DNA of 64,000 nucleotides, from NCBI RefSeq assembly GCF_905220415.1, contig NC_059544.1:498501-562500 (forward strand), in the 5' to 3' direction. Position numbers and translations under genes: made by a program. A model generated the notes under the pieces. It saw only the letters and a program-made list of their open reading frames with translations. It searched no databases and was not told where the DNA came from. Shown here piece by piece: positions 49,001-59,294 of this stretch (position 1 is its first letter; each line of letters starts with the position of its first letter). This DNA comes from Colias croceus. Taxonomy: Eukaryota > Arthropoda > Insecta > Lepidoptera > Pieridae.

Positions 49001-51612
49001 TGTTTCTGAGCAGAATACAATTTATAAAGAATGATATCACATATCAATGAATATTGGGAGTTGATACATTCTCTTTCAAATAATTAAAATAATATTTACA
49101 CATTAGGTCTATCTAAGTCTAGTTCTCTTATCTAGTTAATAATTATTATTATTTCTTTGCTATGATTCACTCAAAACACTTCACTTAGAATATAATATGA
49201 CGCGACTTATCTATGATATCGATAAATAAAAGAGTGCTGAGATGACTGTAGAATACCTAACTATTACACCGATACTATAGCAACGGATCGATCATCTGTG
49301 TGAGGCAAATTGTAACGCATTTTCTTTTTGAAGTAGGTACCTAATTAAAAACTTTTATTTTATCTGAATAACATAATATCGTCTAATATATTATAGATTT
49401 TAGAGAATGGAATAATGAACATACACAACTCAAGTTTACTGAAATAAACATAATATCTACTAAAAAAAACTAATAAAATATTAAATTGTCACCTATTCCG
49501 CTTCCCCTGTATATTGGGCGTCAAGTCCTCCATGGACGCCGCTTTGGGTCCGATCTTGGCGCGTTTCGGCGTCGCGTACTCGTCGAGACAGCTGCGGATC
49601 CGAGCGAGGTTGCCGGTCGGACCCGCAGTATTTGCTGTGAACTTGTTCACTGGCGCTGAGAATAGCTGCTTGCGGGGTATGCGCTGTACGCGGCTGTGAT
49701 TTGACATTTCTTATTGTTATAAAAATATTACTGCAGAAAGATGTTATCAAAATATTATATTGATCTTTTCTACCTATATATTATGTACTTATAAAAATTA
49801 TATCGAAAAGACAAAATACACTCAGATTTGAGAGATGTTTGTAAACATTTTTTTAATGTTTACTTCACTAAAAGAAAGTTACATTAAACTTTAGTCCTAA
49901 GTATATGTCAGGTACCTATGCCTATCTATATATAATCCATTATTTTGTGGGTGGGAAAAACTCGGGGCGAGCGACTTATAGTATTTAGACAGAAAAACAT
50001 AATTAATACTTATCATAGGTACCACAATTTTTTAAACAACATCGCAATGAGGTAATAAACATTCAAATTATATAATAATTGTTCCTTTGGTCACAGATTA
50101 TTAAAAAATACTGGTTTGACTAACTACGTAAAAATGTTTTGAAAATTTAAATTTTAAAAGAAAACCAAGCTAATGTGTCGTTTCCCATAGAAGGAATAAG
50201 CTCGAATCACGAGATTAGGTGTATTTTAGACATATAATATTTTTGATTTTTTTACATAAAAAAAAAGTTAAGTATTTCAAACTACGAAATTACATTTCAT
50301 GAAATTTTAGTTTCCATAGAAAAAAAATATATGTAGTTACTGTCTATTGTGTTTTCTATTCTATAAAAAAAATCATAAATCAATTTCCTATTCATTATAG
50401 GAAATATAAGACAATATTAAATGCGTTAGAAAACAAAGATTTGCACGCCAAGCGCGCTTATGTTGCAGATTTCGAGGAAAACCTGAGGTCGAGGTTAAAC
50501 ACCTTACTGATGATTCATTCTATTGATTGTCTATTGTGTGAAATTATTTTTTATTTGGCCATAAACAACGAAAAATAACATTTGTATTTGTAAAATATTT
50601 GAATGATGAATAGACATCCGAAATAAAAAAATTTCAATATGAATTTCGAAAACTCCCTTCCTTCTCATACTTTTAGATCTTTTAATTAATTTGACATGAG
50701 TAAAAATTCATTTTTAACCTATATTATAAAGTCTAGCCTCTAGGCACCCCCCTCCGGCATTGGCGTATATACAGGGTGTCCCACTATTGGTATACTAAGC
50801 GCGAAGGGACTTGTAGTTTTGCATACACTAGTTAATCACGTAAAAAATACTTAAACAACAAAATTACATCAAAAAATTTTTGCTAAATTTTTCCTGAAAA
50901 TCCATGTTTTCTCCTCTAGCTTCGCGCAGCCGGCAAATACCGCTTCGCTAATATGAGCATTTTGTCTATGAAAACATAATCTTAAACGATAGGTCACGTG
51001 CTGTTAACAAAGCTGGGCGGGTTGCTTGTTATGGGTGTACAATGTACACAGAGTTTTAAGAATTCATCTATTTCAAAAAAAAACTGCGTCTGGAATTTTA
51101 TAAGTATTTTTTACGTTCTCAGCGTATGCAAAACTATAAGCTCCTTTGAGCTTAGGTAGTATACCAACAGTGGGACACCCTGTATATTTTATTCCATGGC
51201 TCCGAAATAATTTTACTATTAATTAGTGTTAAAACAATGTAAAATACTTATTTACGATAGCTTTCGTAGCTTTTGGAAAAGTTTTGTTTAGCTTGTCAGT
51301 TAAAATTTAATGCTATGTTACCGTTAATATATTAGATACGATTCTATCATATAGTCCTAGGCGATACTTATGTGTTTTTATCCCCCGAAGTCTAGCAGAA
51401 CTTAGCCCTATAAAATCCTTACTACAACAAATTCTTATTATTGCTAAAAACTATTTATTTTATATCATATAATTTATTACAAATCCAACTTACGTAGGAG
51501 GCGTAGAGTACAAGTTGTGCCGTTCGCGCGAAAACTCCCGCTCGGAGATATCGCCGCCGCCAGAGCGCGCCACTGGAGACGCGCTCTGCGCCATCTTTGT
51601 GTTTTCTGGCAT
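42943..51612 (-). CDS. Unrecognised 411-residue coiled-coil protein, 9 exons
   Basis: Minus-strand exons 51612-51494, 49693-49493, 48721-48568, 48178-48026, 47717-47654, 46684-46557, 45713-45571, 45236-45057 and 43036-42943, all GT-AG with matching phases, give 411 codons plus TAG. The start ATG 51612 follows an in-frame TGA; a second ATG lies at 51594. Residues 1-130 are polar and basic (SERDFARE-like region, VQRIPRKQLFSAPVNKFTAN, ATPKRAKIGPKAAS, KRNRRNK), suggesting nuclear or microtubule contact. Residues about 150-370 form a long coiled coil (LKSLLDSDNAKVRLAMKEIE, LEQDVCAVEDRLSEL, RAAAASAEHALLSERAALRD). Function is unknown: length and layout would suit a cytoskeletal, centrosomal or kinetochore scaffold, but I cannot name a family. 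The last exon is the least certain. Confidence 0.8.
43076..43262 (-). repeat. Interspersed repeat B, copy 5 (reverse)
   Basis: TTCCGCCCGCGGCTTCGCCC, GATTTCAGGGATAAAACCTA and CATTTATAATATTAGTAGGAT. It lies in the last intron of the coiled-coil gene. Confidence 0.85.
43263..44040. other. Intron 8 of the coiled-coil gene, unassigned AT-rich part
   Basis: Contains AACCAAATTTGGTACATATC and ACCTAACCCACTTCCAGATG, which look like old repeat consensus blocks. No family can be named and no gene is seen. Confidence 0.35.
44047..44210 (-). repeat. (AAATA)n-tailed retroposon fragment
   Basis: AAATAAATAAATAAATAAAA then TCTTTATTTTGCTTTAAACA; truncated 3' end of a non-LTR element inserted on the minus strand. 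Confidence 0.5.
44852..45018 (+). mobile_element. Hairpin-ended short element, intact copy
   Basis: Left end GAAGTGAAACTTCT, right-hand inverted AGAAGTTTCACTTC at 44975-44988, then the hairpin GTGTGTAC-ACTA-GTACACGCAC and a T run. Two CGTTACG blocks lie inside. It sits directly beside exon 8. Confidence 0.75.
45057..45236 (-). CDS. Coiled-coil gene exon 8
   Basis: AREQYTTECAQLKERVSLTS, ANLASLERELRVTREQLEWW; acceptor ATCCAG, donor GTTAGT. The GC-rich GAGCGA pattern is codon use for E/R/S heptads. Confidence 0.85.
45571..45713 (-). CDS. Coiled-coil gene exon 7
   Basis: ISILEDDLTHHESLLSAAEE, AALQRDVDEKKTLLEDTQKR; acceptor TTTAG, donor GTTAGT. Confidence 0.85.
46120..46275. repeat. Possible interspersed repeat with CGCTC/GAGCG arms
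   Basis: ACCTCGCTCTGAGGCGTTCC and GCGCGGAACGAGCGACAAAG give a GC-rich imperfect inverted pair in an AT-rich intron. No family recognised. Confidence 0.35.
46557..46684 (-). CDS. Coiled-coil gene exon 6
   Basis: WRNTRNELEGARAAAASAEH...LRDARAQRDHAYRR; acceptor TGTCAG, donor GTGTGT. Its 5' border has a degenerate duplicate at 47060-47087. Confidence 0.82.
46792..46985. mobile_element. Near-perfect palindromic MITE, 76-bp arms
   Basis: Arms 46792-46867 and 46910-46985 are inverted copies with about three mismatches (GCTTATTATTATAAGAGCTA at the outside), separated by a 42-nt loop. It lies in intron 5, about 108 bp from exon 6. Confidence 0.9.
47060..47087 (-). pseudogene. Duplicate of the exon 6 start with its acceptor
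   Basis: Minus strand CTGTCAG|GTTGGCGCAACACCCGCAACG against exon 6 TGTCAG|GCTGGCGAAACACTCGCAACG. It still encodes WRNTRN, with only silent differences after the first codon. Flanking GGAATGG(G/C)ACATGGCTAA is also shared (46735 and 47022). Confidence 0.75.
47179..47285 (+). repeat. Lepidopteran SINE/RTE-head repeat
   Basis: CTATACTAATATTATAAAAC then TGTTTGTTTAAACGCGCTAA and TCTCAAGAACTACTGATCCG, a frequent Lepidoptera repeat. Confidence 0.75.
47654..47717 (-). CDS. Coiled-coil gene exon 5
   Basis: EKIALEQDVCAVEDRLSELS; acceptor TTTCGTAG, donor GTTAGT. Small exon, not open far on either side, supported by phase. Confidence 0.8.
48026..48178 (-). CDS. Coiled-coil gene exon 4
   Basis: 51 codons in phase 0; acceptor CGAAG, donor GTTAGG. 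VCALKSLLDSDNAKVRLAMK and IERLKQVLKDKDIEKTILER show heptads. Confidence 0.85.
48568..48721 (-). CDS. Coiled-coil gene exon 3
   Basis: Acceptor TCGCAG, donor GTGTTA. RNKTLPIVRSPGLLTATEEQ, then ARFVLVAAWRRRRGEVRCLR; start of the helical part. Confidence 0.8.
49493..49693 (-). CDS. Coiled-coil gene exon 2
   Basis: Acceptor TCACAG, donor GTGACA. RVQRIPRKQLFSAPVNKF...GNLARIRSCLDEYATPKRAK, basic. Phase 2 on both sides. An ATG at 49707 upstream of the acceptor is intronic in this model. Confidence 0.8.
   Translation of the reverse strand, partial: PRTAHTPQAAILSASEQVHSKYCGSDRQPRSDPQLSRRVRDAETRQDRTQSGVHGGLDAQYTGEAE
50770..51184. mobile_element. TACAGGGTGTCCC MITE, 415 bp, flanked by TA
   Basis: The ends TACAGGGTGTCCCACTATTG and CAACAGTGGGACACCCTGTA are inverted; similarity continues for about 60 bp (GTATACTA, TATAGTTTTGCATAC). 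TA on each side suggests a TA target duplication as in Tc1/mariner-type elements. It has the same terminal ACAGGGTGT as the 61448 element but a different body. Confidence 0.85.
51494..51612 (-). CDS. Coiled-coil gene exon 1
   Basis: MPENTKMAQSASPVARSGGG then HNLYSTPPT; donor GTAAGT. The base context ...TTGACAGAA before ATG could itself be an acceptor of a 5' UTR intron. Confidence 0.8.
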
Positions 51613-52894
51613 TTCTGTCAATCATTTTGTATCAATAATAAAAAATTAATAATACAGTTATTGTAAATTGATATGTGTAGGTAAATAGAATTGAATAATA
51701 GATTTCGGGGATCGGAAACTTTCTCTCCTTTTATCTTTACTTACGTAAATAAATCGTAATTTTGTAAGGTCAATAAAATAGGTTACCTACCTCTCTGATA
51801 TGGTTTGCCCTTGTTATTATTAACTCGAAAGAACTCTATTAAAAATCTGTATCTCACTATCGCGATCTTCGGGTTCTAAATTTAAATGTTATCCTCTAAA
51901 ATTGTTGAAAAGTTACATAATTTTATAAATTAATAATAAGTAGTAATTAATGACTTACGTGTTTGATGTTTAAAAAGCTTTAAATATTATCTATTTATAT
52001 CAAATTTTGTTGTAGCAGCTCGGAATGCGAATTTGTTAGGAATTTGTTTATAAAAATTGACAGAAGTTTGAAATAGATATCGATTTTGATTTTTTTTTTT
52101 TTAAATCACCAGCCATGATCATTGATGTTTTACCAAGGAGTACATATTTAAGTTGCTATAATATCTATTAAATCAAAATTAATCACAAATTAATAAATAA
52201 ATCACTTTAAAAATCTTTATTTTGTTTTATTAAAAAAAATTGAATAGTAAGTACTTACCTCAATGTACATAACATATTTTCTTGAAGCACATCTTGCTTT
52301 GATAATACATATTAGGAACATTATACCTAGTTAACCTGAATTTAAAAACTATTGGCACAACACGCATTATCGACAAAATATGCAAATAACAAGGCGACAG
52401 TGATATTAAACAGCATATTTATACCTTGACCCATTAAATAATTGAAATGGCCCAATCGTCTCCCCTCAGGTAGGGCTGATACCATCAGGAATAAATAAGT
52501 TAGGGGTGCGGCGCGTCGCCAGGGCGCCGGGCGAAGGCGCCAGCCACCACGGCGGCAGGACCCGACGCTTGTAGTCTATTTTTTGTTTTAATTGCTTGAA
52601 TATTTCAGGTAATGTTAAAAGGAAAGGTGCCTTCGTGCTTAAAAATGTTTAAGGAACGGTGAAAGGTTAAGAATGGTGAATTCAGGTATAATGGCTAATA
52701 AACTACCTACTTAAAAATTTTAGTTTATTAACTTTTACGTTGTTGAAAAACTTACAGTAAGGAAGAGCGGGCTTTTGTTATACATATTGTGTTCTATTAA
52801 TCTTTATTTTGTTGATTTATTTATTTATTAGCCTTAATCAGACACAACAATGGTAAACAATATGTGCATATAAAAACTTAATTAAGACTCTCAT

Positions 52895-53045
52895 GAGTCG
52901 ACATCGGCAGATTGGTCTGTTTGCCCTAATTTGGCAAAGGCCTCCTCCATTCCCTTCCATTCTTTCCTGTTCAGTGCTGTCCTCGTCCATGTTTTTTCCC
53001 GCTGTTGTTATGATTTCGTCTTCCCACCTTCTAATCTGTCTCCGT
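52895..53045 (-). pseudogene. RTE-type LINE, C-terminal end of the polyprotein
   Basis: Minus strand reads RLEGGKTKS, a stop, REKTWTRTALNRKEWKGMEE and AFAKLGQTDQ, ending in TGA. This is the typical C terminus (WxRxAxxRxxWKxMEEAF) of RTE/BovB-like elements. Broken by a stop and 5'-truncated. Confidence 0.8.
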
Positions 53046-53160
53046 AATTGATTATTCGAGTAAGTTATTAATCTTACTCATAATCAATTTTAATCTTACT
53101 TGTAATTGAAAATATAGAGCACGTAGCTCCACAGACGTAGCTCTATATTTTCAATTTTGT
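53045..53160. repeat. Two adjacent hairpins
   Basis: AATTGATTATTCGAGTAAG pairs with CTTACTCATAATCAATT. Next, AATTGAAAATATAGAGC (53104) pairs perfectly with GCTCTATATTTTCAATT (53139). Confidence 0.8.
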
Positions 53161-53639
53161 AAACTAGAGATTATTTTTAAAACGCATGAATGTATTAAAG
53201 TTGGGTGTATTATTTATGTTTTACATGAAATACTTAATTCTAAAAACTAATAATTATTAGCATAGACCTTTAGCTTTGATAGAGATATTAATCTGAGGTA
53301 GTTATTGTCTTGAACTATTAAATTACCTATTTATTTACCTACTCTACCTCATAAACAGCTAGTTCATTACATGGTAACCTGAAAACTAAGATAAGTTTTT
53401 TGGTTTTTTTTTAACTTGTAGACCCGTACTTCGACAACTACTGCCATAAAAAAATCACCTGATACAAAATTTGCAATGAGTTGTGTTATCTAATTCAACA
53501 AAACCTTGAGGCAGGTCAAGAACCCTTTACAAAATGAACCCTTCGAAACCAAGCGTAATATTACTCAATTGCAAAGGGCTAACTATAATATCGATAGGGT
53601 TAGGGAATTATAGTATGTACCTAGGCTATTTTATTTGTT

Positions 53640-53755
53640 TGACGTTTCGTAGCAATATGGCCGTCGATTTTGGCGCCACACGCTAGTGACAGGCGCGGCG
53701 TTTTGCCGCCACGTCTGTGAGTCACCGATAATGGCGCGCTAGGCGCATTGCAAAA
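53640..53755 (-). promoter_or_regulatory. GC-rich patch with E2F-like sites
   Basis: TTTTGGCGCC at 53668-53677, TTTTGCCGCC at 53701 and ATGGCGCGC at 53731 lie about 2 kb upstream of the coiled-coil gene start. It may be a promoter with an untranslated first exon; inference only. Confidence 0.25.
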
Positions 53756-54530
53756 CTACAGTCTACACAAACTTTCTAATTATGATTTTATGCATTGAAC
53801 AGGAAAAGTTACCGTATGGTCGGCATTCAGCAGTCGTTGGGAAGTTATACAATTTATATACTTACTTATGTTATGTAAGATATACTTATTTTGCACAGGT
53901 GCTATAAAATTAGTCAAATTCATATAAAATTTCATCTAAAATTAATTACATAATTCAAAAAAGAGACCTAATTGTATTTGTACATTACTTTTGCATTATT
54001 TTAATTACCCAGCCCAAATCCAACCTTACGAATACTATATAATCCAAGAACGCTAAGATTATCACGTACAGTTACTTTTTACCTATATTTTGATTAGACA
54101 AAATATAATCATATTATTCATCCTTCTATCATAATGTTATCTACATTCACCCCAAATTCCGTTACTCATCCCCTATCTACGAATGCGTAGCTATGACTCA
54201 TAACAACATTACTGATTCCACTGAAATAAGAAATTTCGCCCACGCGCCACGCACTGAAATAAGGCTTTTCGAAACATGACTCACCCTCAACGTTCAGAAA
54301 TTTTTATCTTAGTTGAAGATAAACATTTCTTAGTCGTACGAATTGGTGAAATAATAATTTAAACAAGTAATTGATAAAGAATCAAAAATCAAAATATTTT
54401 ATTGAATAGCTCAATCAATAGATATTGAAGAAATCACCTGGGCTGGAGCCATAATCCTCCTTTATTTCCTTACAGTTTTCTGTAAGTTGTAATACCAATG
54501 TATTTCCTGTAATTATTTTTTTCAAGTACC

Positions 54531-54640
54531 CTCATTCACAAAAGTATAAAGCATGTAATACTTTTCAACCGATTTCAATAAAAGGAGGAGTTTCTCAAAG
54601 GAGGAGTTTCTCAATTCAACTGTATTTTTTTGTAAAACAG
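54531..54640 (+). repeat. Common lepidopteran repeat (CAACCGATTTCAATAAAAGGAGGAG type)
   Basis: TTTTCAACCGATTTCAATAA, AGGAGGAGTTTCTCAA (duplicated once in tandem) and TTCAACTGTATTTTTTTG form a repeat block I recognise as frequent in Lepidoptera. Confidence 0.6.
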
Positions 54641-55307
54641 ATCCAAAAGTCTTTATGTTAAAATCGTAGTCAAAACATTTGTTTTTGTTTTATCAGCGTT
54701 CCGTTACTGCTCATTTCTTGATGTTTCGAAGGTTTTCAGAGTAGTTTCTTCTGAAATCTATGCATAATATCAGTCTATAAGATAGAGCTTATCCAGGTTT
54801 TCTATCATTCAGATTTAAAAGCCTCAAGTACTACGTAACTGCTAGTCTTCGGCGTTGGTCCAAACACTTTGATCAAAATTTTAAAAAGTTAGAAGATAAA
54901 TTGTAGAACAATGCAAGCCGTATAGAAAAATAATAAAGAACCTTAATATCATAGTTGGTTCTGTAAGAAACTTGAAGAGCACTGTATATTTCTCTAAATA
55001 TGGAAAAATCACTTTATTTGTTATTCAACTCGAGTTTTATTTTTTAATTGCCCCTTGAGTTTAATAAAAAATAATGCAAGCACTGTTTAATAGAAAGTCT
55101 TTAATGTTTTACGTTATCATCACAGAACAGTAAGAACAAAATAGAAGTGTGATGTGGGCGTGGCCCACGTGTCACTAGTAAGGTAAGATCACCTAACTCG
55201 CTCTCAGTTGTGCGCAGAAAAATATTCGAGTCGGTTGTCAGCTGTCAAACCTTTTTTCCATATTTATTCATTATTTAGGGCGTGTTGTTCGGTATTAGAG
55301 TGGAAAA

Positions 55308-55356
55308 ATGATAGCAGACGAAATAATATCAGCAATCGAGGCATTTCATACCATCG
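55308..55356 (+). CDS. Candidate first coding exon, gene unknown (partial)
   Basis: ATG opens MIADEIISAIEAFHTIG and meets donor GTAAGT after one base of a Gly codon. About 100 bp upstream lies a TCAGT initiator-like site (55205) and a GC-richer stretch, so this has the form of a 5' UTR plus first exon. No following phase-1 exon could be found in the window, so the gene may continue past 64000. Confidence 0.45.
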
Positions 55357-57116
55357 GTAAGTCTTATTTTAATTTATTTTAAATATATTTTATGTCACAA
55401 CTTCGCTTGTCGTAATTTGTCAAAAATTTATAAAAATATTAAGTCAAAATGAACCTTAAATCATAGGAAATTAGTACTAATATAGATTGAACAGCAAACA
55501 AGACTTTCTGGAATATTATTGCAATAAACAAACGAATGTCGGATTAGTGATGCATGTGGCGCATATCGACAGTATCGATACTTTAGAAAAGACAAACATT
55601 ATAAATATTAAATTTTATTTTATTTTTCCTTAGCTTTAATTTGTCCTTTTTATGTATAGATTTTCGAAAGAGGCTAATTTAAAAGAGAAATGGATAATTA
55701 ATGCAACGTGACGAGTTAACTGGATGCCGAACAGCAATAAGCAGTCTAACAAAGGCCACCGATACATCAAACCTACGGCAGTTCCAAGATTTAAAATAAT
55801 GCATATTTTCTGTTTGTTTTGTAAATATAGATTTATACTATTCTATTCCGTTTTTTATTTAATAATAATAATATGAAAAGACATACTTATTAGTAATAAA
55901 CATACTCCAAAATGTGGCACATTGTACTATACTCATATCAAAAAAATATTTATTTGTGAATTATCGATAACAAGGCTGACATCCCTTAGAGCATAGCATC
56001 AGATTAATATCAAGCTAATGTCATTAATGTAGAGTGACACAAATTTCAACCTTATTTCTATGTATTGAGGTTCAAAGTTATATCTATCGAAAACTAACGC
56101 CCTCTGTTGTGGAGTAGCTGAATGTTTTTCGAATTTGGAATTTCGGAGCAAAGAGAAACAAAACAGCTAATATACCTAGGGATGTTATACTAAAATAAAC
56201 CGTAACTTGTTGCTTTAGGGTACATATTGAAATACTGAATTTATAACCTAAGTCAGTTTTTACTCAAATTAAGCTGTCCAATCAAAGGCATAGTTTACTT
56301 GTAGTGTACTGTATAACTATCGGTTTAAATGTGTGGGTTTGGCGACACTGGTTTTCATACTAATTATGACATTATAGCACTTCTATTTTGTTCTTACTGT
56401 TCTGTGGTTATCATACATTTACGAGCATTTCGTGACGAATTAATAAACTTAAAATTAACTGTCATTATCTTGAAACGTCAATTGAGTTGTCATTTGTCAG
56501 TTGTTAATTCCTCCGAGTTTGTCAGAGTCAGAACTCAGAGCAACAGGTGTCAAAACTCAAAAGTGAACAATGTGGGCGGGAATTTGTGTTGTGTGTAATT
56601 TAAATTAAATGTTTATAAAATTAACTATAAATAGAAGTCTGTTCTATGAGTTATATGTTGTGAGTATTTTCCGTTTAGTGGAAATTGTATTTAATTATAT
56701 TAATCAGTTCTAATTTGTAAAACAAAAAGGTATGTAAAAAAAAAACTTATTGTTTTATAACTCTCTCGCTCACACTTACATAAAAAGTTTGATAATCAAA
56801 CTGCGCATGTCCATTCCGCAAACGTCACAAGCTCCAGACCCCATGTGACACCTCGCGGCCAATTGTACTCAAACGTTCGCTGTGTGATGTTCCGTGTTCA
56901 CGCATTTGATCAGGCCCCTGACAGCCTAGTTTCATAATGGCTAGTTGTGGCGCTGCATTACTTCCTGTTCTTTTTTTTTTTTTTTTCTACTTGTTCCTGT
57001 CTACGGCGCCATTTTGAGAAGCCATGCTAAGACAATTGACATTTATTTGAATTTTTGAAACGATACCTTCTACTAGTCTTTAAAGTGTTCTACTGTAAAT
57101 AAGTGCTAAATTTGCC
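55357..57116 (+). other. Region between the MIADEII exon and the THAP gene
   Basis: AT-rich. TATCGATA octamers at 55573 and 55962. A second donor-like end AAAAAG|GTATGT at 56730 follows a TGTCA-rich stretch (56460-56560), perhaps an untranslated first exon. No protein exon supported. Confidence 0.3.
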
Positions 57117-58726
57117 ATGGGACTATCAAAGTGTTGTGTCGGTGGTTGCACCGCAACCAATGCGACGAATCGGCTTTTTTGTTTTCCGCAGAAATCAGAA
57201 TGATAATTTCAGGAACCTGTGGATGTCCTTTCTGGTGCCCACTAATTCCTCCCTCATCGGATTGTCGAAAGATCAACTTCGACACAAACGCGTTTGTGAG
57301 AAACACTTCGACAGATAGCAGTTCGATGAAGAAGGCAAGAGGCTTAGGCATTCATACCCATGCCTATTTACGGATGACGAAATAGCGCACGGCGTGCCCC
57401 TGTCTTCCAGTGAAACTGGTGAGTTCTACCTGGAGCTATAATTAATAACATGATTAAAAATTATGTAAATAGCTGATATTTGGTAAGACAGATTTCATGG
57501 CTCCAAACAAATACTTTGACATACTTTACATACCTTCTATTTGTGTTTGAATTATATTTTTAAATGTTACATAATATGTATTTACTTGTTACAGTACAAA
57601 ATGCTCTGAGTGATCACAATTATCACAAAGTGGAATCAGATGAGAATGAAAATGTTACAGATAATATTATGTTGGTCATTGGAAGGGCAGATATGTATTA
57701 TGCACTCAAATTTTTAGATGAGATTAGCGTGTTCAAACAAACAAACAAACAGCGTGTTCAAACAAATTAGTATAATATATAGTATAGATTTATATAAGTT
57801 CTTTGGTTTTAGGTGATGATTATCATGAACATCCATCATGCATTACAGCTATTCCAGTTGTTATGAAAAGACCTACAGGTATGTGATTTATGATAGTTTA
57901 TAGTTGATAAATCCATGTTTGTAAATTTTAGTAAGTTTTTTATTCATGTTCTCAGATTTTACTATAAAGCTGTTTTTAAGAGAATTCCATTAGCTGTTAT
58001 TAGATTCAAAGTTTCATATGTATGTAATGTGTGTAGGTACTTTATATTTAATATTAACAATAAAAACTATGTGTTTCCAAGATTTTAATTTCTTACAAAT
58101 ATTTTTAATTTTAGATAACATTCACACGGGCAGCAGTAGCAGTGTGGCTACTACAGCGGAAGTTGTGGAGTTCTTCGACGATTTATTCCATAGCGTAAAT
58201 TGTTATCCTGGAGGCGCAACAAAAGGGAAAATGAGAAAAGCAGTAAAAATAAACTCTTGCAAATGCTGCTCTTGCAAAAAAAATTGCATGAAGAGCTTTA
58301 CTAGTAAATCTACAGAGGATAATATTTATTCTTACATGCGCCAAAGAGAATATAAACTTTTAAAAAATAGTAATTTAGTTTATCCAAGTTCCAAACTTCT
58401 AGTGTTGTACAGGGAAGCAAGTTGTTTAAACATCATTATTTAAACGATAACTGTATCCAAAACGAAATTGGGGCAAATTTAAGAGAAAAAATTCAAGATT
58501 TGGAGTTTTCCTGGTTAGGGTGTCAGAAAACACACAATATGTGTTTAAAAAAAATGTTTTTACATATATTGTTAGGCTTCATGTCCATAACTGGAGCAAT
58601 ATTATAAATAAAATTTTAAAGGGAGCTATAGAGGAGAGATATGTGCAAAAAATGGCAGGAATCCATAAAATTGCTTTTATGAAATATAAAACAAGTAAAT
58701 TAAGAAAAAGGGCATTAAATAAATAA
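57117..58726 (+). pseudogene. THAP-domain gene with frameshifts and stops
   Basis: ATG 57117 opens MGLSKCCVGGCTATNATNRL; a one-base shift near 57200 is needed to continue NDNFRNLWMSFLVPTNSSL and RVCEKHFDR. Together they show the THAP zinc-finger plan C-x(3,4)-C ... W ... CxxHF. A TAG follows (57316), then QFDEEGKRL in the same frame, donor GTGAGT at 57421. Further spliced pieces: 57593 (VQNALSDHNYHKVE), 57813-57878 (DDYHEHPSCITAIPVV), 58115 (DNIHTGSSSSV...VVEFFDDLFHSVNC, resembling the FFDxLFDSVN region of P-element-like transposases). Beyond 58430 two more shifts are needed (EIGANLREKIQDLEFSW; NIINKILKGAIEERYVQKMA). Introns are retained, so it is not a processed copy. Likely a decayed, transposase-derived THAP gene; sequencing error could explain part. 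Confidence 0.7.
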
Positions 58727-59099
58727 ACATTGAAAACGAAATCTGTTTTATTTTTAATATTCGCAATAATAATGCTTGGAAGTCACGTAGTATCTAGTAC
58801 GTAGTATTTTTATCGATACAATGGGCACCTCACTAAAGTATCGATAGATATCGAACTGGTAGGCAACACTACTTTTTACTGTCAAAATTGGTAAGGCTAC
58901 AGCAGCGCCACAACTGGCCAACTGAAACTATGGAAAACATCACTGTCGCATCTGTTACGTAGTAACTAATACTTAATCTGTGCATTTGATGCACCACTAG
59001 CGAATAGCGACTTGGCTATTATTAAGTTGTGACGTTCACCTTCACTTCGCCAAAGTTAAAACTTTCGGTAGTCGGTACCCGTAGTACTTCTCTAATAAT

Positions 59100-59294
59100 A
59101 TATGAATTTTAAATAACCGGCAAATATTCAGTCCGTTTATACAGTGGTTCAATCCTGAAGTGCAAAAATAAGTGTCGATTTCGATATAACCTGTTCCGTA
59201 ATTCTTGGAACTGTGCATGTGTACCGAGACAAGACCTTGATAACTAGTTGCTTGGACAAGTGAAGACAGTTATTATAGGATCATGCTCAAGGAG
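59100..59294 (+). promoter_or_regulatory. Candidate promoter and first exon ending MLKE|GTACGT
   Basis: TCAGT initiator-like site at 59129. About 155 bp later ATGCTCAAGGAG (59283-59294) meets a GTACGT donor. Two TATCGATA (DRE-type) octamers lie upstream at 58811 and 58839. It might be the first exon of a gene outside the window. Weak evidence. Confidence 0.3.

Larger units (their letters stand above)
51613..55200. other. Intergenic region upstream of the coiled-coil gene
   Basis: AT-rich. Contains a GC-rich patch 52495-52565, the RTE tail at 52895-53045, hairpins at 53045-53160, a GC-rich promoter-like patch at 53640-53755 and a common repeat at 54531-54640. No further gene seen. Confidence 0.5.

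Noticed and set aside
49489..49707. ATG at 49707 as the start of the coiled-coil protein
   Set aside because: Exon 1 at 51612-51494 joins in phase at acceptor 49693 and reads continuously; 49707 would be in the intron. An alternative promoter is not excluded.
56329..56598. 89-aa plus frame
   Set aside because: AT-rich, no motif; it overlaps a TGTCA-rich promoter-like stretch.
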